Below, one piece after another: positions 44,737-53,547 of a stretch of 64,000 nucleotides of DNA. Both the position numbers and the translations under genes were made by a program. Each line of letters starts with the position of its first letter. The stretch's first letter is position 1. Location of the stretch: NCBI RefSeq assembly GCF_030704825.1, contig NZ_JAUYNX010000011.1, positions 1 to 64,000 of the forward strand, given 5' to 3'. The notes under the pieces were generated by a model that did no database searches, was not told the origin of the DNA, and worked only from the letters and a program-made list of their open reading frames with translations. Source of the stretch: Brevundimonas sp. Lineage in GTDB: Bacteria > Pseudomonadota > Alphaproteobacteria > Caulobacterales > Caulobacteraceae.

Positions 44737-45348
44737 TCACGCTTTCCAGACCGTCGAGCAGAAGGCTTCGGTAAGAACGCCGTGCAGCCGCTCGTCATGC
44801 ACTTCGTCGGGAAGGCTGTCGATCATCTGGCCCGCATAGCAGAGGCCGATGAACCAAGGCAGGGGGCTGGCGACGCGAAGCGCGTGAAGCGTCCGATCAT
44901 AGTAGCCGCCGCCCTGCCCCAGACGGTAGCCGCGCTGATCCACGGCGAGCAGGGGAATGAAGATCACATCCGGCGTCACGACCTCCGCCAGGGGGAGTGG
45001 AGCCGGAACACCCGAGGCGTCGATCTCCAGCGGATCGCCGGGAGTCCACCGGCGAAACACGAGGGGTTCTCCGACGCCGGGGGCCACCGGTAAGGCCAGA
45101 TCGACATCCCGCGCCAGCAGAGCGCGCGCCAGCGGCAAGGCGCTGAGCTCCGACCCCACGGCCTTGTAGACGGCGGCGGTGAACCGGCGGCGCTTTTGCT
45201 CTTCAGCGAAACTGCCGGCGGTCTCGAACATGGTTTCGAGCAGCTCGGGGAGATGTTCGACCACCCGCTCGGCGGCGTCGGGGCGCTCGACGGCGAGGCG
45301 TTTGCGCGTGGCGCGCATGGCCGCCCGGAGTTCGCTCTTGTCAGTCAT
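44737..45348 (-). CDS. 5-formyltetrahydrofolate cyclo-ligase
   Basis: 203 aa. The C-terminal signature RLGQGGGYYDRTL and LPLAEVVTPDVIFIPLLAVD identify the family, with LRAAMRATRKRL at the N-terminus. It converts 5-formyl-THF to 5,10-methenyl-THF, clearing folate for purine synthesis. As in E. coli (ssrS-ygfA), it sits right downstream of 6S RNA on the same strand. Confidence 0.95.
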   Translation of the reverse strand: MTDKSELRAAMRATRKRLAVERPDAAERVVEHLPELLETMFETAGSFAEEQKRRRFTAAVYKAVGSELSALPLARALLARDVDLALPVAPGVGEPLVFRRWTPGDPLEIDASGVPAPLPLAEVVTPDVIFIPLLAVDQRGYRLGQGGGYYDRTLHALRVASPLPWFIGLCYAGQMIDSLPDEVHDERLHGVLTEAFCSTVWKA

Positions 45349-45399
45349 CCCGGCGCGCTCAAGCAGTGAGCCGCCGCGCGGCGAACGGGAGCGTGCTCA

Positions 45400-45538
45400 G
45401 AGGATAGGGGTGGCGGCGCCGCAAGAACCGTGAAGGACGTTTAAATCCTCTCGACCTGGGTAGCCAGGTGGGCGCCGTGTGCCCAGGCCCACGAGCCTGG
45501 TCAGGGACAGCTCCCTTCGAGTGAATTAAGGTCGCAAG
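45400..45538 (-). ncRNA. ssrS: 6S RNA
   Basis: The minus strand from about 45538 down to about 45400 reads like alphaproteobacterial 6S RNA: a GGGAGCTGTCCCTGA block near the 5' side, an internal bulge framed by CCACCTGG and CCAGGTCGAGAGG, then ATTTAAACGTCC and the 3' TTGCGGCGCC. Position ahead of 5-formyl-THF cyclo-ligase is the classic location. 6S RNA mimics an open promoter and binds sigma70-RNA polymerase. Ends are estimated to within about 10 bases; the 5' end overlaps the last codons of the epimerase gene. Confidence 0.85.
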
Positions 45539-47064
45539 GAAATGTTGCCTTCGACGAGGGCCGCAGCAAGACCCGCCGTCGATGAAGATAGTCGTTTGCG
45601 GCTCTCCGCGCCAGTGGCGCGCGGCCGGGCGCCGACGATGGCGGCCAGCGCGTCCTCCAGTTCCGAATGATGGAAGCGGAATCCGGTAGCCAGCGCCTTG
45701 GTCGGCACCACCCGCTGCCCGCCCAGCAGGAGCTCGTCCGCGAATTCCCCGAACGCCAGATGCAACGGCATGGCGGGAGCGGCGATCACTGCCGGACGGC
45801 TGAGCGCCCGGCCAAGGGCGCGCGACAGATCGCGGTTGGTCACGGGGGTCGGCGCCGTGGCGTTGAGCGGACCCGTCACCCGCGGCTCGGCGATGGCGTG
45901 CAGGATCAGACGCACGCAATCGTCCAGCGTGATCCACGACATCCACTGCCGGCCCGTCCCCATCGGTCCGCCCAGGCCGAATTCGAACGGGGTCAACAGG
46001 CGGGACAGCATGCCGCCCGCGGTTCCCAGAACCAGGCCGATGCGCAGGGTGACCAGCCGGACGCCCAAGGCCTCGACCGGCGCGGCCGCCTGTTCCCAGG
46101 CGTGGCACAGCCGATGGCTGAAGCAGGCCTTGGCCGGGCCCGTTTCGTCGAGCGTCCCGTCGGCGTGCAGGCCATACCAGCCGATGGCGGAGCCGCTGAC
46201 CAGCACCTCCGGCCTGTGGTCAAGTCGGGCGATGAGGCGACGGACGTCGCGGGTGACATCCAGGCGGGAGCGAAGGATGCGGCGGCGCTTAGCGAGGGTC
46301 CACAGCCCGTCGCTGATCGGCTCGCCCGCCAGGTTGACGATGGCGTCGATGCGGGTGTCGGCCGCGATCCGGGCCAGATCGGTCACCACCGTGATCGGCG
46401 CGGGCAGGTCCGCGGTTTTCGGATTGCGGATCAGGGCGATCACCTCGTGCCCGGCGCCTGTCAAGGCGGCGATCAGCCGGCGGCCGATGAAACCGGTGGC
46501 CCCGGTGACAAGCACGCGGCGGCGCCCTGTCAGGGCGCGGCCCATGGCGGCAGGATCGGGCTGGACCAGGCGGTCGGAGCGTCCAGCGGCCGCGAGGTCA
46601 CGCAGGCCGAAGACGAAGACTCCGGCCGCGGCGGCGCTGGCCATCAGGGTCCACAGACCGTGGGAGGCCGGCGCGAAACCTGACGAATCTCCGCTCCACC
46701 GGATCAGCAACGGCGTCAGCAGGGTGAGGATGGCCCCGTAGTTCAGCGCCAGCAGGGTGTGGGTGACCCGCTCCGAGGCCGGCAGTCGGCGGGTGCGGTC
46801 CTCCTCCACGAAGTCGATCAGGGTGATGATCAGTTCGAGGCCCAGGACGGCACCCGTGGCCAGCGCCGCGAGACCGCGGGGCTCGCTCCACCCGAGCATC
46901 AGAAAGAGGGCGGCGTAGATGAGGTTGCGGACGCCGTGAAGGCGAAGCTCGTGCTTCTGTGACGGCCGCCACGCCAGACGCTCGGTGAGCTCGTGATGGA
47001 ACAGGGTGTCGAACGCGCCCATGGCGATCTGGAGCGCCACAAGGGTCCAGAGCAGATTGGTCAT
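45526..47064 (-). CDS. TIGR01777-type epimerase fused to a membrane domain
   Basis: 512 aa from ATG 47064 (ATG 47076 is also possible and overlaps the DUF4166 gene). The N-terminal ~160 residues form four hydrophobic segments (DoxX-like arrangement). The C-terminal ~300 residues are an NAD(P)-binding epimerase: VLVTGATGFIGRRLIAALTG, IVNLAGEPISDGLW, and SGSAIGWYGLHADG with GRQWMSWITLDD, a TIGR01777 hallmark. The fusion with a membrane domain occurs in some bacteria. It is third in a GbsR-DUF4166-epimerase operon. Confidence 0.9.
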   Translation of the reverse strand: MTNLLWTLVALQIAMGAFDTLFHHELTERLAWRPSQKHELRLHGVRNLIYAALFLMLGWSEPRGLAALATGAVLGLELIITLIDFVEEDRTRRLPASERVTHTLLALNYGAILTLLTPLLIRWSGDSSGFAPASHGLWTLMASAAAAGVFVFGLRDLAAAGRSDRLVQPDPAAMGRALTGRRRVLVTGATGFIGRRLIAALTGAGHEVIALIRNPKTADLPAPITVVTDLARIAADTRIDAIVNLAGEPISDGLWTLAKRRRILRSRLDVTRDVRRLIARLDHRPEVLVSGSAIGWYGLHADGTLDETGPAKACFSHRLCHAWEQAAAPVEALGVRLVTLRIGLVLGTAGGMLSRLLTPFEFGLGGPMGTGRQWMSWITLDDCVRLILHAIAEPRVTGPLNATAPTPVTNRDLSRALGRALSRPAVIAAPAMPLHLAFGEFADELLLGGQRVVPTKALATGFRFHHSELEDALAAIVGARPRATGAESRKRLSSSTAGLAAALVEGNISLRP

Positions 47065-47065
47065 C

Positions 47066-47728
47066 TCATGCCTCATCGTCCGGGGGATCCCGGAAAATCG
47101 CGTCCTGACCAAGCAGACGGCCGAACAGCGGGTGGTCCAGCGCCAGGGTGAAGGCGAAACGGCCCTCGCCCAGATCGCGATGGGTGATGGTCAGGGCGCC
47201 GGGCTCCATCCAGCGCGGCAGGCGAAGACGAAGGCCCGCCAAGGTCGCGAAATAGAAGGCGCTGCAAAAGACCAGGGCGCCGTCGTCGGCCGTCACCGTG
47301 AGGGCCATGCCCATCCCGCCGCCGACATGCTCTTCCAGCCCCGTCGACCCGGCGAACCGTTTCGCGCTGTGGATGACCTGCGGGAAGCCGTCGGGGCGGA
47401 CATACATCCGGCTCCAGACCTGGCCCTGACCGACGGCGTCCTCAGTCACGGTGACGACGCTGGCGCCGGACGTGAACACCAGCGGCAGAGGCCCGCCGAC
47501 CAGGCGCGCGGCCTGGGCCAGCACGCGGCCCATCATGTTGGCCTTCACCGTGACGACGCGACCTCGATAGACGACCGTCGCGCCGCCCTTCATCCGTTTG
47601 GAGAAGCGGCGACGAACCGCGAGGGGAAGGCTGGACCAGCCGGCTGACGGCAGCAGCGCCCGAAAACGGACGTCGGCCAGATCGCCTTCCGGCGGAAGCC
47701 CTTCAGTCTTGATCGCGACAGCCCCCAT
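47066..47728 (-). CDS. DUF4166 domain protein
   Basis: 220 aa, soluble. VRFRALLPSAGWSSLPLAVR RRF near the start, then MKGGATVVYRGRV and LVFTSGASVVTVTEDAV, followed by YFATLAGLRLRLPRW, fit DUF4166. This domain is often found beside or fused to epimerase/saccharopine-dehydrogenase-like proteins. Function unknown. It stops one base before the epimerase ATG. Confidence 0.82.
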   Translation of the reverse strand: MGAVAIKTEGLPPEGDLADVRFRALLPSAGWSSLPLAVRRRFSKRMKGGATVVYRGRVVTVKANMMGRVLAQAARLVGGPLPLVFTSGASVVTVTEDAVGQGQVWSRMYVRPDGFPQVIHSAKRFAGSTGLEEHVGGGMGMALTVTADDGALVFCSAFYFATLAGLRLRLPRWMEPGALTITHRDLGEGRFAFTLALDHPLFGRLLGQDAIFRDPPDDEA

Positions 47729-47745
47729 TATCCCTCCCCTCGCCG

Positions 47746-48288
47746 CTATTTGCCGCCGGGGATGAGCGCGGCGATGCGGGCGCCCAGTTTCAGCAGAGCC
47801 ATCAGCTTGGGCCGGGCCACGGTGGTGATCTGGCCGTACCAGCGGTCGATCGTCTCGGTGAACTCCAGCATCTCCTTCAGCCGCTTGAGGGCGGTAGGAG
47901 AGACGGTCGGATCTCCCTCGGCCTCGGCGACGCAGGCGCGCAGGGTGGCGACGGCGGGGTCGATCTCCTTGGCCTTTCGGCCGGCGGCGATGCGCGAGGC
48001 GACCTCCCAGATATCGGTCTCGGCCTCATAATGGTCCCGGCGGTCGCCCCGAACCGGGACGCGCCGGATCAGGTTCCAGTTCAGAAGTTCCTTCAGCGAG
48101 TTCGAGACGTTCGACCGGGCCATCTCGAGCGCAACGGCGATGTCCTCGGCCGTCATCGGCCCGTCCGCCGTGATCAGCAGCGCATGAATCTGCGCCACCG
48201 AGCGGTTGACGCCCCAGAAGCCGCCCATCTCGCCCCAGTGCAGGACGAAGCGTTCGAGGGCGGCAGGGAGTTTCGTTATTTCCGTCAT
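47746..48288 (-). CDS. GbsR/MarR-family transcriptional regulator
   Basis: 180 aa. LERFVLHWGEMGGFWGVNRSVAQIHALLI, then MTAEDIAVALEMARSNVSNSLKELLNWNLI, gives the winged helix with wing RVPVRGDRRDHYEAE; this is typical of the GbsR subgroup. A palindrome covers the start codon, which suggests autoregulation. It leads the DUF4166/epimerase operon, whose expression it probably controls. Confidence 0.9.
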   Translation of the reverse strand: MTEITKLPAALERFVLHWGEMGGFWGVNRSVAQIHALLITADGPMTAEDIAVALEMARSNVSNSLKELLNWNLIRRVPVRGDRRDHYEAETDIWEVASRIAAGRKAKEIDPAVATLRACVAEAEGDPTVSPTALKRLKEMLEFTETIDRWYGQITTVARPKLMALLKLGARIAALIPGGK

Positions 48289-48297
48289 GACAGAAAT
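48278..48297. promoter_or_regulatory. Palindrome over the GbsR-like start codon
   Basis: ATTTCCGTCATGACAGAAAT is a near-perfect palindrome (9 of 10 pairs) centred on the start codon of the GbsR-type gene. It is a candidate autoregulatory operator. Confidence 0.5.
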
Positions 48298-48345
48298 ATC
48301 AGACTTAACAGATCAGGAGTCAACGCTGTGATTAGCGACGTTTGG

Positions 48346-48657
48346 TCACAAGCCCTGGGCGATTTTCTCCAGACGGGCGGCGACGGCGTTGAGCGCCTCG
48401 GCTACGCCGTCGGTGGTCGCGGCCGCGGACGACGCAGGACCGACTCCGCCGCCGGCGCGCGCCTCATGCAGTTCGTCGGCCAGCATCAGGCCGGCCATCA
48501 GGAACAGGCGAATGTCGCCGACGTGGCCGACCTCTCCGGCGACCTGGCGGACATGGCCGTCGAACTGTTTGGCCAGGATGCGGACGCGATCCTCCTGGCC
48601 GTCGGCGCAGCCCACCGCATAGGGGCGGCCGTTGATCTCGACGGTGACCGTCGCCAT
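48346..48657 (-). CDS. zapA: Cell division protein ZapA
   Basis: 103 aa. VTVEINGRPYAVGCADGQED starts the globular head, ILAKQFDGHV RQVAGEVG follows, then a long helix DIRLFLMAGLMLADELHEA. ZapA bundles FtsZ filaments. Its ATG overlaps the stop of the upstream coiled-coil gene by one base, the arrangement known for Caulobacter ZapA/ZauP. Confidence 0.93.
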   Translation of the reverse strand: MATVTVEINGRPYAVGCADGQEDRVRILAKQFDGHVRQVAGEVGHVGDIRLFLMAGLMLADELHEARAGGGVGPASSAAATTDGVAEALNAVAARLEKIAQGL

Positions 48658-48914
48658 CAGCGGGCCTCCTGTTCGGCCAGGCTGTCGCGAATGGCGTCGG
48701 CGGCGCGCGACAGGGCCTCGGCGGCGTCGCGGCCGGCGGCCTCCAGCTCATGGATGCGCACGCGGTCGGTCTCGGTCGAGGGCTCCGGCGCGAACAGGTC
48801 GTCGTCGGGCACCCGGCTGGTCCCCGCGGCCCGGCTCTTGAGGTCCAGCAGGCGGCGCTCCAGCAGCGCCAGCGCTCGGTCGACTCGGTCCTTGGCGGCC
48901 GATGCAGCATCCAT
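48657..48914 (-). CDS. zauP: ZapA partner ZauP (DUF4164-type coiled coil)
   Basis: 85 aa from ATG 48914. Two helices with heptad-like spacing, AKDRVDRALALLERRLLDL and RIHELEAAGRDAAEALSRAA, are joined by an acidic linker. In Caulobacter the ZapA-upstream protein ZauP forms a coiled-coil complex with ZapA and focuses the Z-ring; position, size and helical content fit. Assigned by context more than by motif. Divergent from tkt. Confidence 0.8.
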   Translation of the reverse strand: MDAASAAKDRVDRALALLERRLLDLKSRAAGTSRVPDDDLFAPEPSTETDRVRIHELEAAGRDAAEALSRAADAIRDSLAEQEAR

Positions 48915-49012
48915 TCGGGTCACATCCTCCAGAATCCGTATAGAACCCGCCGACGCGTCGGGGTAAAGCGGCGCGCCTCCCTTTTTCCGCCTCCCGACGA
49001 AAGGTCCTCCCC

Positions 49013-51007
49013 GTGACCGACGCCAAAACCGCATCCGCAAAGGCCACCTCGAAGCAGATGGCCGACGCCATCCGGGTGCTGTCCATGGACGGGGTGGAGA
49101 AGGCGAAGAGCGGCCACCCCGGCATGCCGATGGGCATGGCCGACGTAGCCACGGTGCTGTTTTCGAAGTTTCTGAAGTTCGACGCCAGCCGCCCCGACTG
49201 GGCCGACCGTGACCGCTTCATCCTGTCGGCCGGACACGGTTCGATGCTGATATACAGCCTGCTGCACCTGACGGGCTACAAGGCGGCGACGAAGGAAGAA
49301 CTGTCCAACTTCCGCCAATGGGGTTCGAAGACGGCGGGCCATCCCGAGTACGGTCACATGCCCGGGGTCGAGACCACGACCGGCCCCCTGGGTCAGGGCC
49401 TGGCCAACAGCGTCGGCTTCGCCATGGCCGAACGCCATCTGGCGGCGCGGTTCGGCGACGATCTGGTCGACCACCGCACCTGGGTGATCGCCGGCGACGG
49501 CTGCCTGATGGAGGGCGTGTCGCAGGAGGCCATCGCCCTGGCCGGCCGCTACAGGCTGAACAGGCTGACGGTGCTGTGGGACGACAATTCGATCACCATC
49601 GACGGCGCGGTCGCCCTGTCGGACGCCACCGACCAGAAGGCCCGTTTCAAGGCCGCCGGCTGGGCGGTGAGGGCCATCGACGGCCACGACATGAAGGCCA
49701 TCAAGTCGGCGCTGCAGTGGGCGACGCGGCAGGACAGGCCGACCCTGATCGCCTGCAAGACCAGGATCGGACGTGGCGCCGCCACCATGGAAGGCAGCCA
49801 CAAGACCCACGGCGCGGCCCTGGGCGCGGCCGAGGTCGCCGCCACCCGCCTGGGCCTGTCCTGGGCGCACGAACCGTTCGAACTGCCCGAAGCGGTCGAC
49901 AAGGCGTGGAAGAAGGTGGGCAGGCGCGGCGCGAAAGAGCGCAAGGCGTGGGAAGCACGACTGAACGCGTCATCGCAGGCGGCGGACTTCACCCGCGCCA
50001 TGAAGGGCGACCTTCCGGCCGGCGCCTTCGACGCTCTGAATGCGAAGATCGCGGAACTGGTCGAGACGAAGCCGGCCCAGGCCACGCGCCAATCCTCGGG
50101 CGCGGCGCTGGACGAACTTTTCGCCGCCATCCCGGAACTGATCGGCGGCTCGGCCGACCTGACCGGCTCGAACAACACCTTCGTCAAGGGCACGCCGATC
50201 TTCGACGCCCCGACCTATGAGGGCCGCTACGTCAACTGGGGCATCCGCGAGTTCGGCATGGCCGCGGCCATGAACGGCATGGCGCTGCACGGCGGGGTTA
50301 TCCCGTACGGCGGCACCTTCATGGTGTTTTCAGACTACAGCCGCCCGGCGATCCGCCTCGGCGCCCTGATGGGGGTGCGGGCCATCCATGTCCTGACCCA
50401 TGACTCCATCGGCCTGGGCGAAGACGGCCCGACCCACCAGCCGGTCGAGCATCTGGCCGCCCTGCGCGCCATTCCCAACCTGCTCGTCTTCCGCCCGGCC
50501 GACACGGTCGAGGCCATGGAGTGCTGGCAGGCGGCGCTGGAGCACAGGAACGCGCCCTCGGTCCTGGCCCTGTCGCGCCAGAAGACGCCGGCGGTCCGCA
50601 CCCTGACGGCGTCCGGAAACCTGTCGGCCCGCGGGGCATACGAGATCCGCGCCGCCAACGGCGAGGCGAAGGTCACCCTGTTCGGCACCGGCACGGAGCT
50701 GGCGCTGGCGCTGGCCGCCGCCGACGTGCTTGAGGCCGAAGGCGCGCCGACCCGGGTCGTATCGGTCCCTTGTTTCGAGCTCTTCTTCCAGCAGCCGAAA
50801 AAATACCAGGACAGCGTCATCGGCCGCGGCACGGTTCGCATCGCCGTCGAGGCCGCCATCCAGCAGGGCTGGGAGCGGTTCATCGGCGAGGACGGCGCCT
50901 TCGTCGGCATGACCGGCTTCGGAGCCTCGGCTCCGGCGGAAGTCCTGTACGAGAAGTTCGGCATCACCACGGACGCGGTGGTCGCGGCGGTCAAGGCGCG
51001 GCTCTGA
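49013..51007 (+). CDS. tkt: Transketolase
   Basis: 664 aa, GTG start at 49013. ThDP-binding VIAGDGCLMEGVSQEAIALA with following WDDNSITIDG, substrate SAGHGSMLIYSLLHLTGY, and KSGHPGMPMGMAD are typical; the pyrimidine domain has VNWGIREFGMAAAMNGMALH with the catalytic Glu. It moves two-carbon units between sugar phosphates. It lies 10 kb from gap and pgk; in Caulobacterales these genes share a region. Confidence 0.97.
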   Translation: MTDAKTASAKATSKQMADAIRVLSMDGVEKAKSGHPGMPMGMADVATVLFSKFLKFDASRPDWADRDRFILSAGHGSMLIYSLLHLTGYKAATKEELSNFRQWGSKTAGHPEYGHMPGVETTTGPLGQGLANSVGFAMAERHLAARFGDDLVDHRTWVIAGDGCLMEGVSQEAIALAGRYRLNRLTVLWDDNSITIDGAVALSDATDQKARFKAAGWAVRAIDGHDMKAIKSALQWATRQDRPTLIACKTRIGRGAATMEGSHKTHGAALGAAEVAATRLGLSWAHEPFELPEAVDKAWKKVGRRGAKERKAWEARLNASSQAADFTRAMKGDLPAGAFDALNAKIAELVETKPAQATRQSSGAALDELFAAIPELIGGSADLTGSNNTFVKGTPIFDAPTYEGRYVNWGIREFGMAAAMNGMALHGGVIPYGGTFMVFSDYSRPAIRLGALMGVRAIHVLTHDSIGLGEDGPTHQPVEHLAALRAIPNLLVFRPADTVEAMECWQAALEHRNAPSVLALSRQKTPAVRTLTASGNLSARGAYEIRAANGEAKVTLFGTGTELALALAAADVLEAEGAPTRVVSVPCFELFFQQPKKYQDSVIGRGTVRIAVEAAIQQGWERFIGEDGAFVGMTGFGASAPAEVLYEKFGITTDAVVAAVKARL

Positions 51008-51033
51008 CGTCTGAACAGTTGGGGAGGTAAGCG

Positions 51034-51816
51034 ATGGCGTTCAGATGGGTCCCGCGGGCGCTGGCCCTCGCCATCGCGGCGACCGCCGCCCTGTCTGCCT
51101 GCGCCCGGGCGTCTGCGGATTCCGACAACCTGGTCTGGCCCGCCGAAGTCCATCCCGGTTTCGCGGTCATGCCGCGCATGACCGGCGAGGGGGCGGAGAA
51201 CCTGAACGGCCTGTTCGACCGACTGGACGCGGCGGCCGCGGAGACTCGCACGGATTGCCTGGCGACGGAGAACCACAACGCCGACTACGCCCGCACCATC
51301 CGGGCGCCGTTCACCGGCCCCCGGTTCCTGACGATCACGGTCAATGAGGACTACTACTGCGGCGGCGCTCATCCGGGCGTGGACATCCGTCCAATGACCT
51401 TCGACCGCCGGACCGGCGGTCTGCCCGACTGGACCGCCCTGTGGCCCGGCGGCGGGATCACCGCCTCCATGGAGGGCTACGGAAACCTGCCGGCCGTCAG
51501 CCGCGCGCCGGCGCTGACGGCATGGTTCCGCGCCGCGGTCAGGGCCGACGCGGCCGGCGACGCCGAATGGCTGGCCCAGTGCGACGACTGGTACGGCGAC
51601 GACCCGGTGGACGAGACGGTGGTGATCTGGCTGGATGCCGAAACCGGGGGCGTCGGCATGGACCTGGCCTCCCTGCCTCACGCCGCCATGGCCTGCGGCG
51701 CGCCCCGGATCATGCCGATCGAGACGGCCGCGCGGCTGGGCGCCTCGGCCGAACTGGTGGACGCGCTGCGCGAAGGGCACGCCGCCCGCGCCTTCCATGC
51801 CCCGGCCGCCGAATGA
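51034..51816 (+). CDS. Lipoprotein with DUF3298-like domain
   Basis: 260 aa. Lipobox LSAC at residue ~24 of MAFRWVPRALALAI and onward. The YYCGGAHPGVDIRPMTFDRR segment resembles the TGGAHG core of DUF3298 proteins (RsiV/PdaC C-terminal type). Six Cys are spread in pairs (TDCLATENHN, YYCGG, AQCDD, MACGA). Likely an outer or inner-membrane lipoprotein in the periplasm. It starts a chain of overlapping genes. Confidence 0.8.
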   Translation: MAFRWVPRALALAIAATAALSACARASADSDNLVWPAEVHPGFAVMPRMTGEGAENLNGLFDRLDAAAAETRTDCLATENHNADYARTIRAPFTGPRFLTITVNEDYYCGGAHPGVDIRPMTFDRRTGGLPDWTALWPGGGITASMEGYGNLPAVSRAPALTAWFRAAVRADAAGDAEWLAQCDDWYGDDPVDETVVIWLDAETGGVGMDLASLPHAAMACGAPRIMPIETAARLGASAELVDALREGHAARAFHAPAAE

Positions 51817-52652
51817 GCCGGCTGCTTCTGACATCCCTGTTCGCCGCCCTTCTGTCGCTGACCCTGACGCCGGCCGCCGCGGCGCAGACGCCCGGGTTCG
51901 CGCCGATCGTCATCGGCCAGTCGTACGCCCTCCCTTCAGGGATCATGGGCGGGACGCGCGAGATCAATGTCTGGTTGCCGCCCGGCTATGCCGGGAGCGG
52001 CCAGACCTATCCGGTACTGTTCGTGCTGGACGGCGGTCAGGCCCAGGACTTCCACCACATCTCGGGGCTCGCCCAGCTGGGCACGGTCAATGGAACGACG
52101 CGGGACGTGATCGTGGTCGGGGTCGCATCGGTCGATCGGCGCAACGAACTGGCCCTGCCGACGGACAACGCCGAGCTGATCGCCCGCTATCCGACCCAGG
52201 GGGACTCCGCCCGCTTCCGGCGGTTCGTCGCGGAAGAGGTCCAACCATTCGTCGACGGGCGCTTCCGCACCAACGGCGAGACGGCGCTGATGGGGGAGTC
52301 CCTGGCCGGTCTGTTCGTGGTCGAGACTTTCCTCAAGGAACCGCAGATGTTCGACGCCTTCGTCGCCGTCAGTCCCAGCCTGTGGTGGGACGGCGGCCGG
52401 CTGGCGCGCCAGTCGGGCGCCCATCTGCGGGATCACTCCAACGATCCGCGCACCCTGATCCTGACGATGGGGAACGAAGGCGCCGAGGCGCAGGCGCTGA
52501 TGGAGACGCTGACCGCCAACCTGCGCGATCACGCCCTGCCCGGCGTGGCCTGGGACTTCCAGCCGCGGCCCACTGAAACCCACGCGACGATCTATCACAG
52601 CGCGGCGCTGGACGCCTTCCGCCGTCTCCACGCGGTCCCGCCGGCGCCATGA
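51813..52652 (+). CDS. Secreted alpha/beta hydrolase, esterase-D/Fes type
   Basis: 279 aa; ATGA overlap with the previous gene. Signal peptide 1-24 (AAAAA-QTP). GTREINVWLPPGYAGSGQTY PVLFVLDGG begins the fold; nucleophile elbow ALMGESLAGLFVVET gives G-E-S-L-A-G; catalytic His expected near PTETHATIYH. Related to siderophore esterases (IroE/BesA) and S-formylglutathione hydrolases (COG2819). Substrate unknown. Confidence 0.88.
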   Translation: MSRLLLTSLFAALLSLTLTPAAAAQTPGFAPIVIGQSYALPSGIMGGTREINVWLPPGYAGSGQTYPVLFVLDGGQAQDFHHISGLAQLGTVNGTTRDVIVVGVASVDRRNELALPTDNAELIARYPTQGDSARFRRFVAEEVQPFVDGRFRTNGETALMGESLAGLFVVETFLKEPQMFDAFVAVSPSLWWDGGRLARQSGAHLRDHSNDPRTLILTMGNEGAEAQALMETLTANLRDHALPGVAWDFQPRPTETHATIYHSAALDAFRRLHAVPPAP

Positions 52653-53068
52653 GCCGCATCGGCGCCGTCAGCGTTCTGGTCCGCGACTACGACGAGGCCA
52701 TCGCCTTCTACGTCGGCAAGCTGGGCTTCGCGCTCAACGAAGACACGGACATGGGGAACGGCAAACGCTGGGTACGGGTGACGCCGGAGGGCGGTCAGAC
52801 GTCCCTGCTGCTGGCTCGCGCCGTGACGCCGGATCAGGTGGCGCGGATCGGCGATCAGGCCGGCGGCCGGGTCTGGCTGTTCCTCGAAACCGACGACCTG
52901 GCGCGCGATTACGCGGACTGGTCGGCGGCCGGCGTGGCGTTCCGCGAAGCGCCGCGCCATGAATCCTACGGCAAGGTCGCCGTCTTCGAGGATCTGTACG
53001 GAAACGCCTGGGACCTGATTGAGTCCGCACCGTCGGCTCCCATCCAGACCGGACGAAGGGGGGATTGA
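52649..53068 (+). CDS. VOC-family (glyoxalase-like) protein
   Basis: 139 aa; ATGA overlap with the esterase. Two beta-alpha-beta-beta-beta units: [20 protein letters not shown] and [20 protein letters not shown]; the C-terminus [16 protein letters not shown] has the conserved Glu. Metal ligands are incomplete, so it could be a dioxygenase-like, binding or resistance protein. No signal peptide. Confidence 0.88.
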   Translation: MSRIGAVSVLVRDYDEAIAFYVGKLGFALNEDTDMGNGKRWVRVTPEGGQTSLLLARAVTPDQVARIGDQAGGRVWLFLETDDLARDYADWSAAGVAFREAPRHESYGKVAVFEDLYGNAWDLIESAPSAPIQTGRRGD

Positions 53069-53070
53069 TC

Positions 53071-53547
53071 ATGTCCGACACGCCAAGCCTGTTCGATTGG
53101 GTCGGAGGTCGCGGCGCACTGCTCGGCCTGACGACGGAATTCTATCGGCGGGTCGCCCTGGATCCGATCCTCGCGCCCGTCTTTGCCGCCATGGATCCCG
53201 ACCATCCCGCCCATGTCGCCGACTTCATCGGCGAGGTGCTGGGCGGACCCGCGCTCTACGACCCGTCCGGCGATGGCCATGTGCGGATGATCGGCCATCA
53301 TCTGAACCGTCACCTGACCGAGACCCAGCGGCGGCGCTGGTTCGACCTGCTGCTGGACACCGCCGATGCCGTCGGCCTGGCCGCCGACCCCGAGTTTCGA
53401 TCCGCCTTCGTCGGCTATCTGGAATGGGGATCGCGGCTGGCGGTGATCAATTCGCAAGCCGGCGTCGATCCGCCGCCCTCGTCGCCGATGCCGAAATGGA
53501 GTTGGGGCGCGCCCGGCGGGCCCTATATGCCGGAGACCAACCCATGA
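53071..53547 (+). CDS. Group II truncated haemoglobin
   Basis: 158 aa. [23 protein letters not shown] and [18 protein letters not shown] match truncated globins, followed by proximal-side [22 protein letters not shown] with the conserved Trp. These bind O2 or NO and protect against nitrosative or oxidative stress. The C-terminus is Pro-rich. GGGGGGA precedes the start; the gene lies 2 bases after the VOC gene and overlaps purT. Confidence 0.88.
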   Translation: MSDTPSLFDWVGGRGALLGLTTEFYRRVALDPILAPVFAAMDPDHPAHVADFIGEVLGGPALYDPSGDGHVRMIGHHLNRHLTETQRRRWFDLLLDTADAVGLAADPEFRSAFVGYLEWGSRLAVINSQAGVDPPPSSPMPKWSWGAPGGPYMPETNP

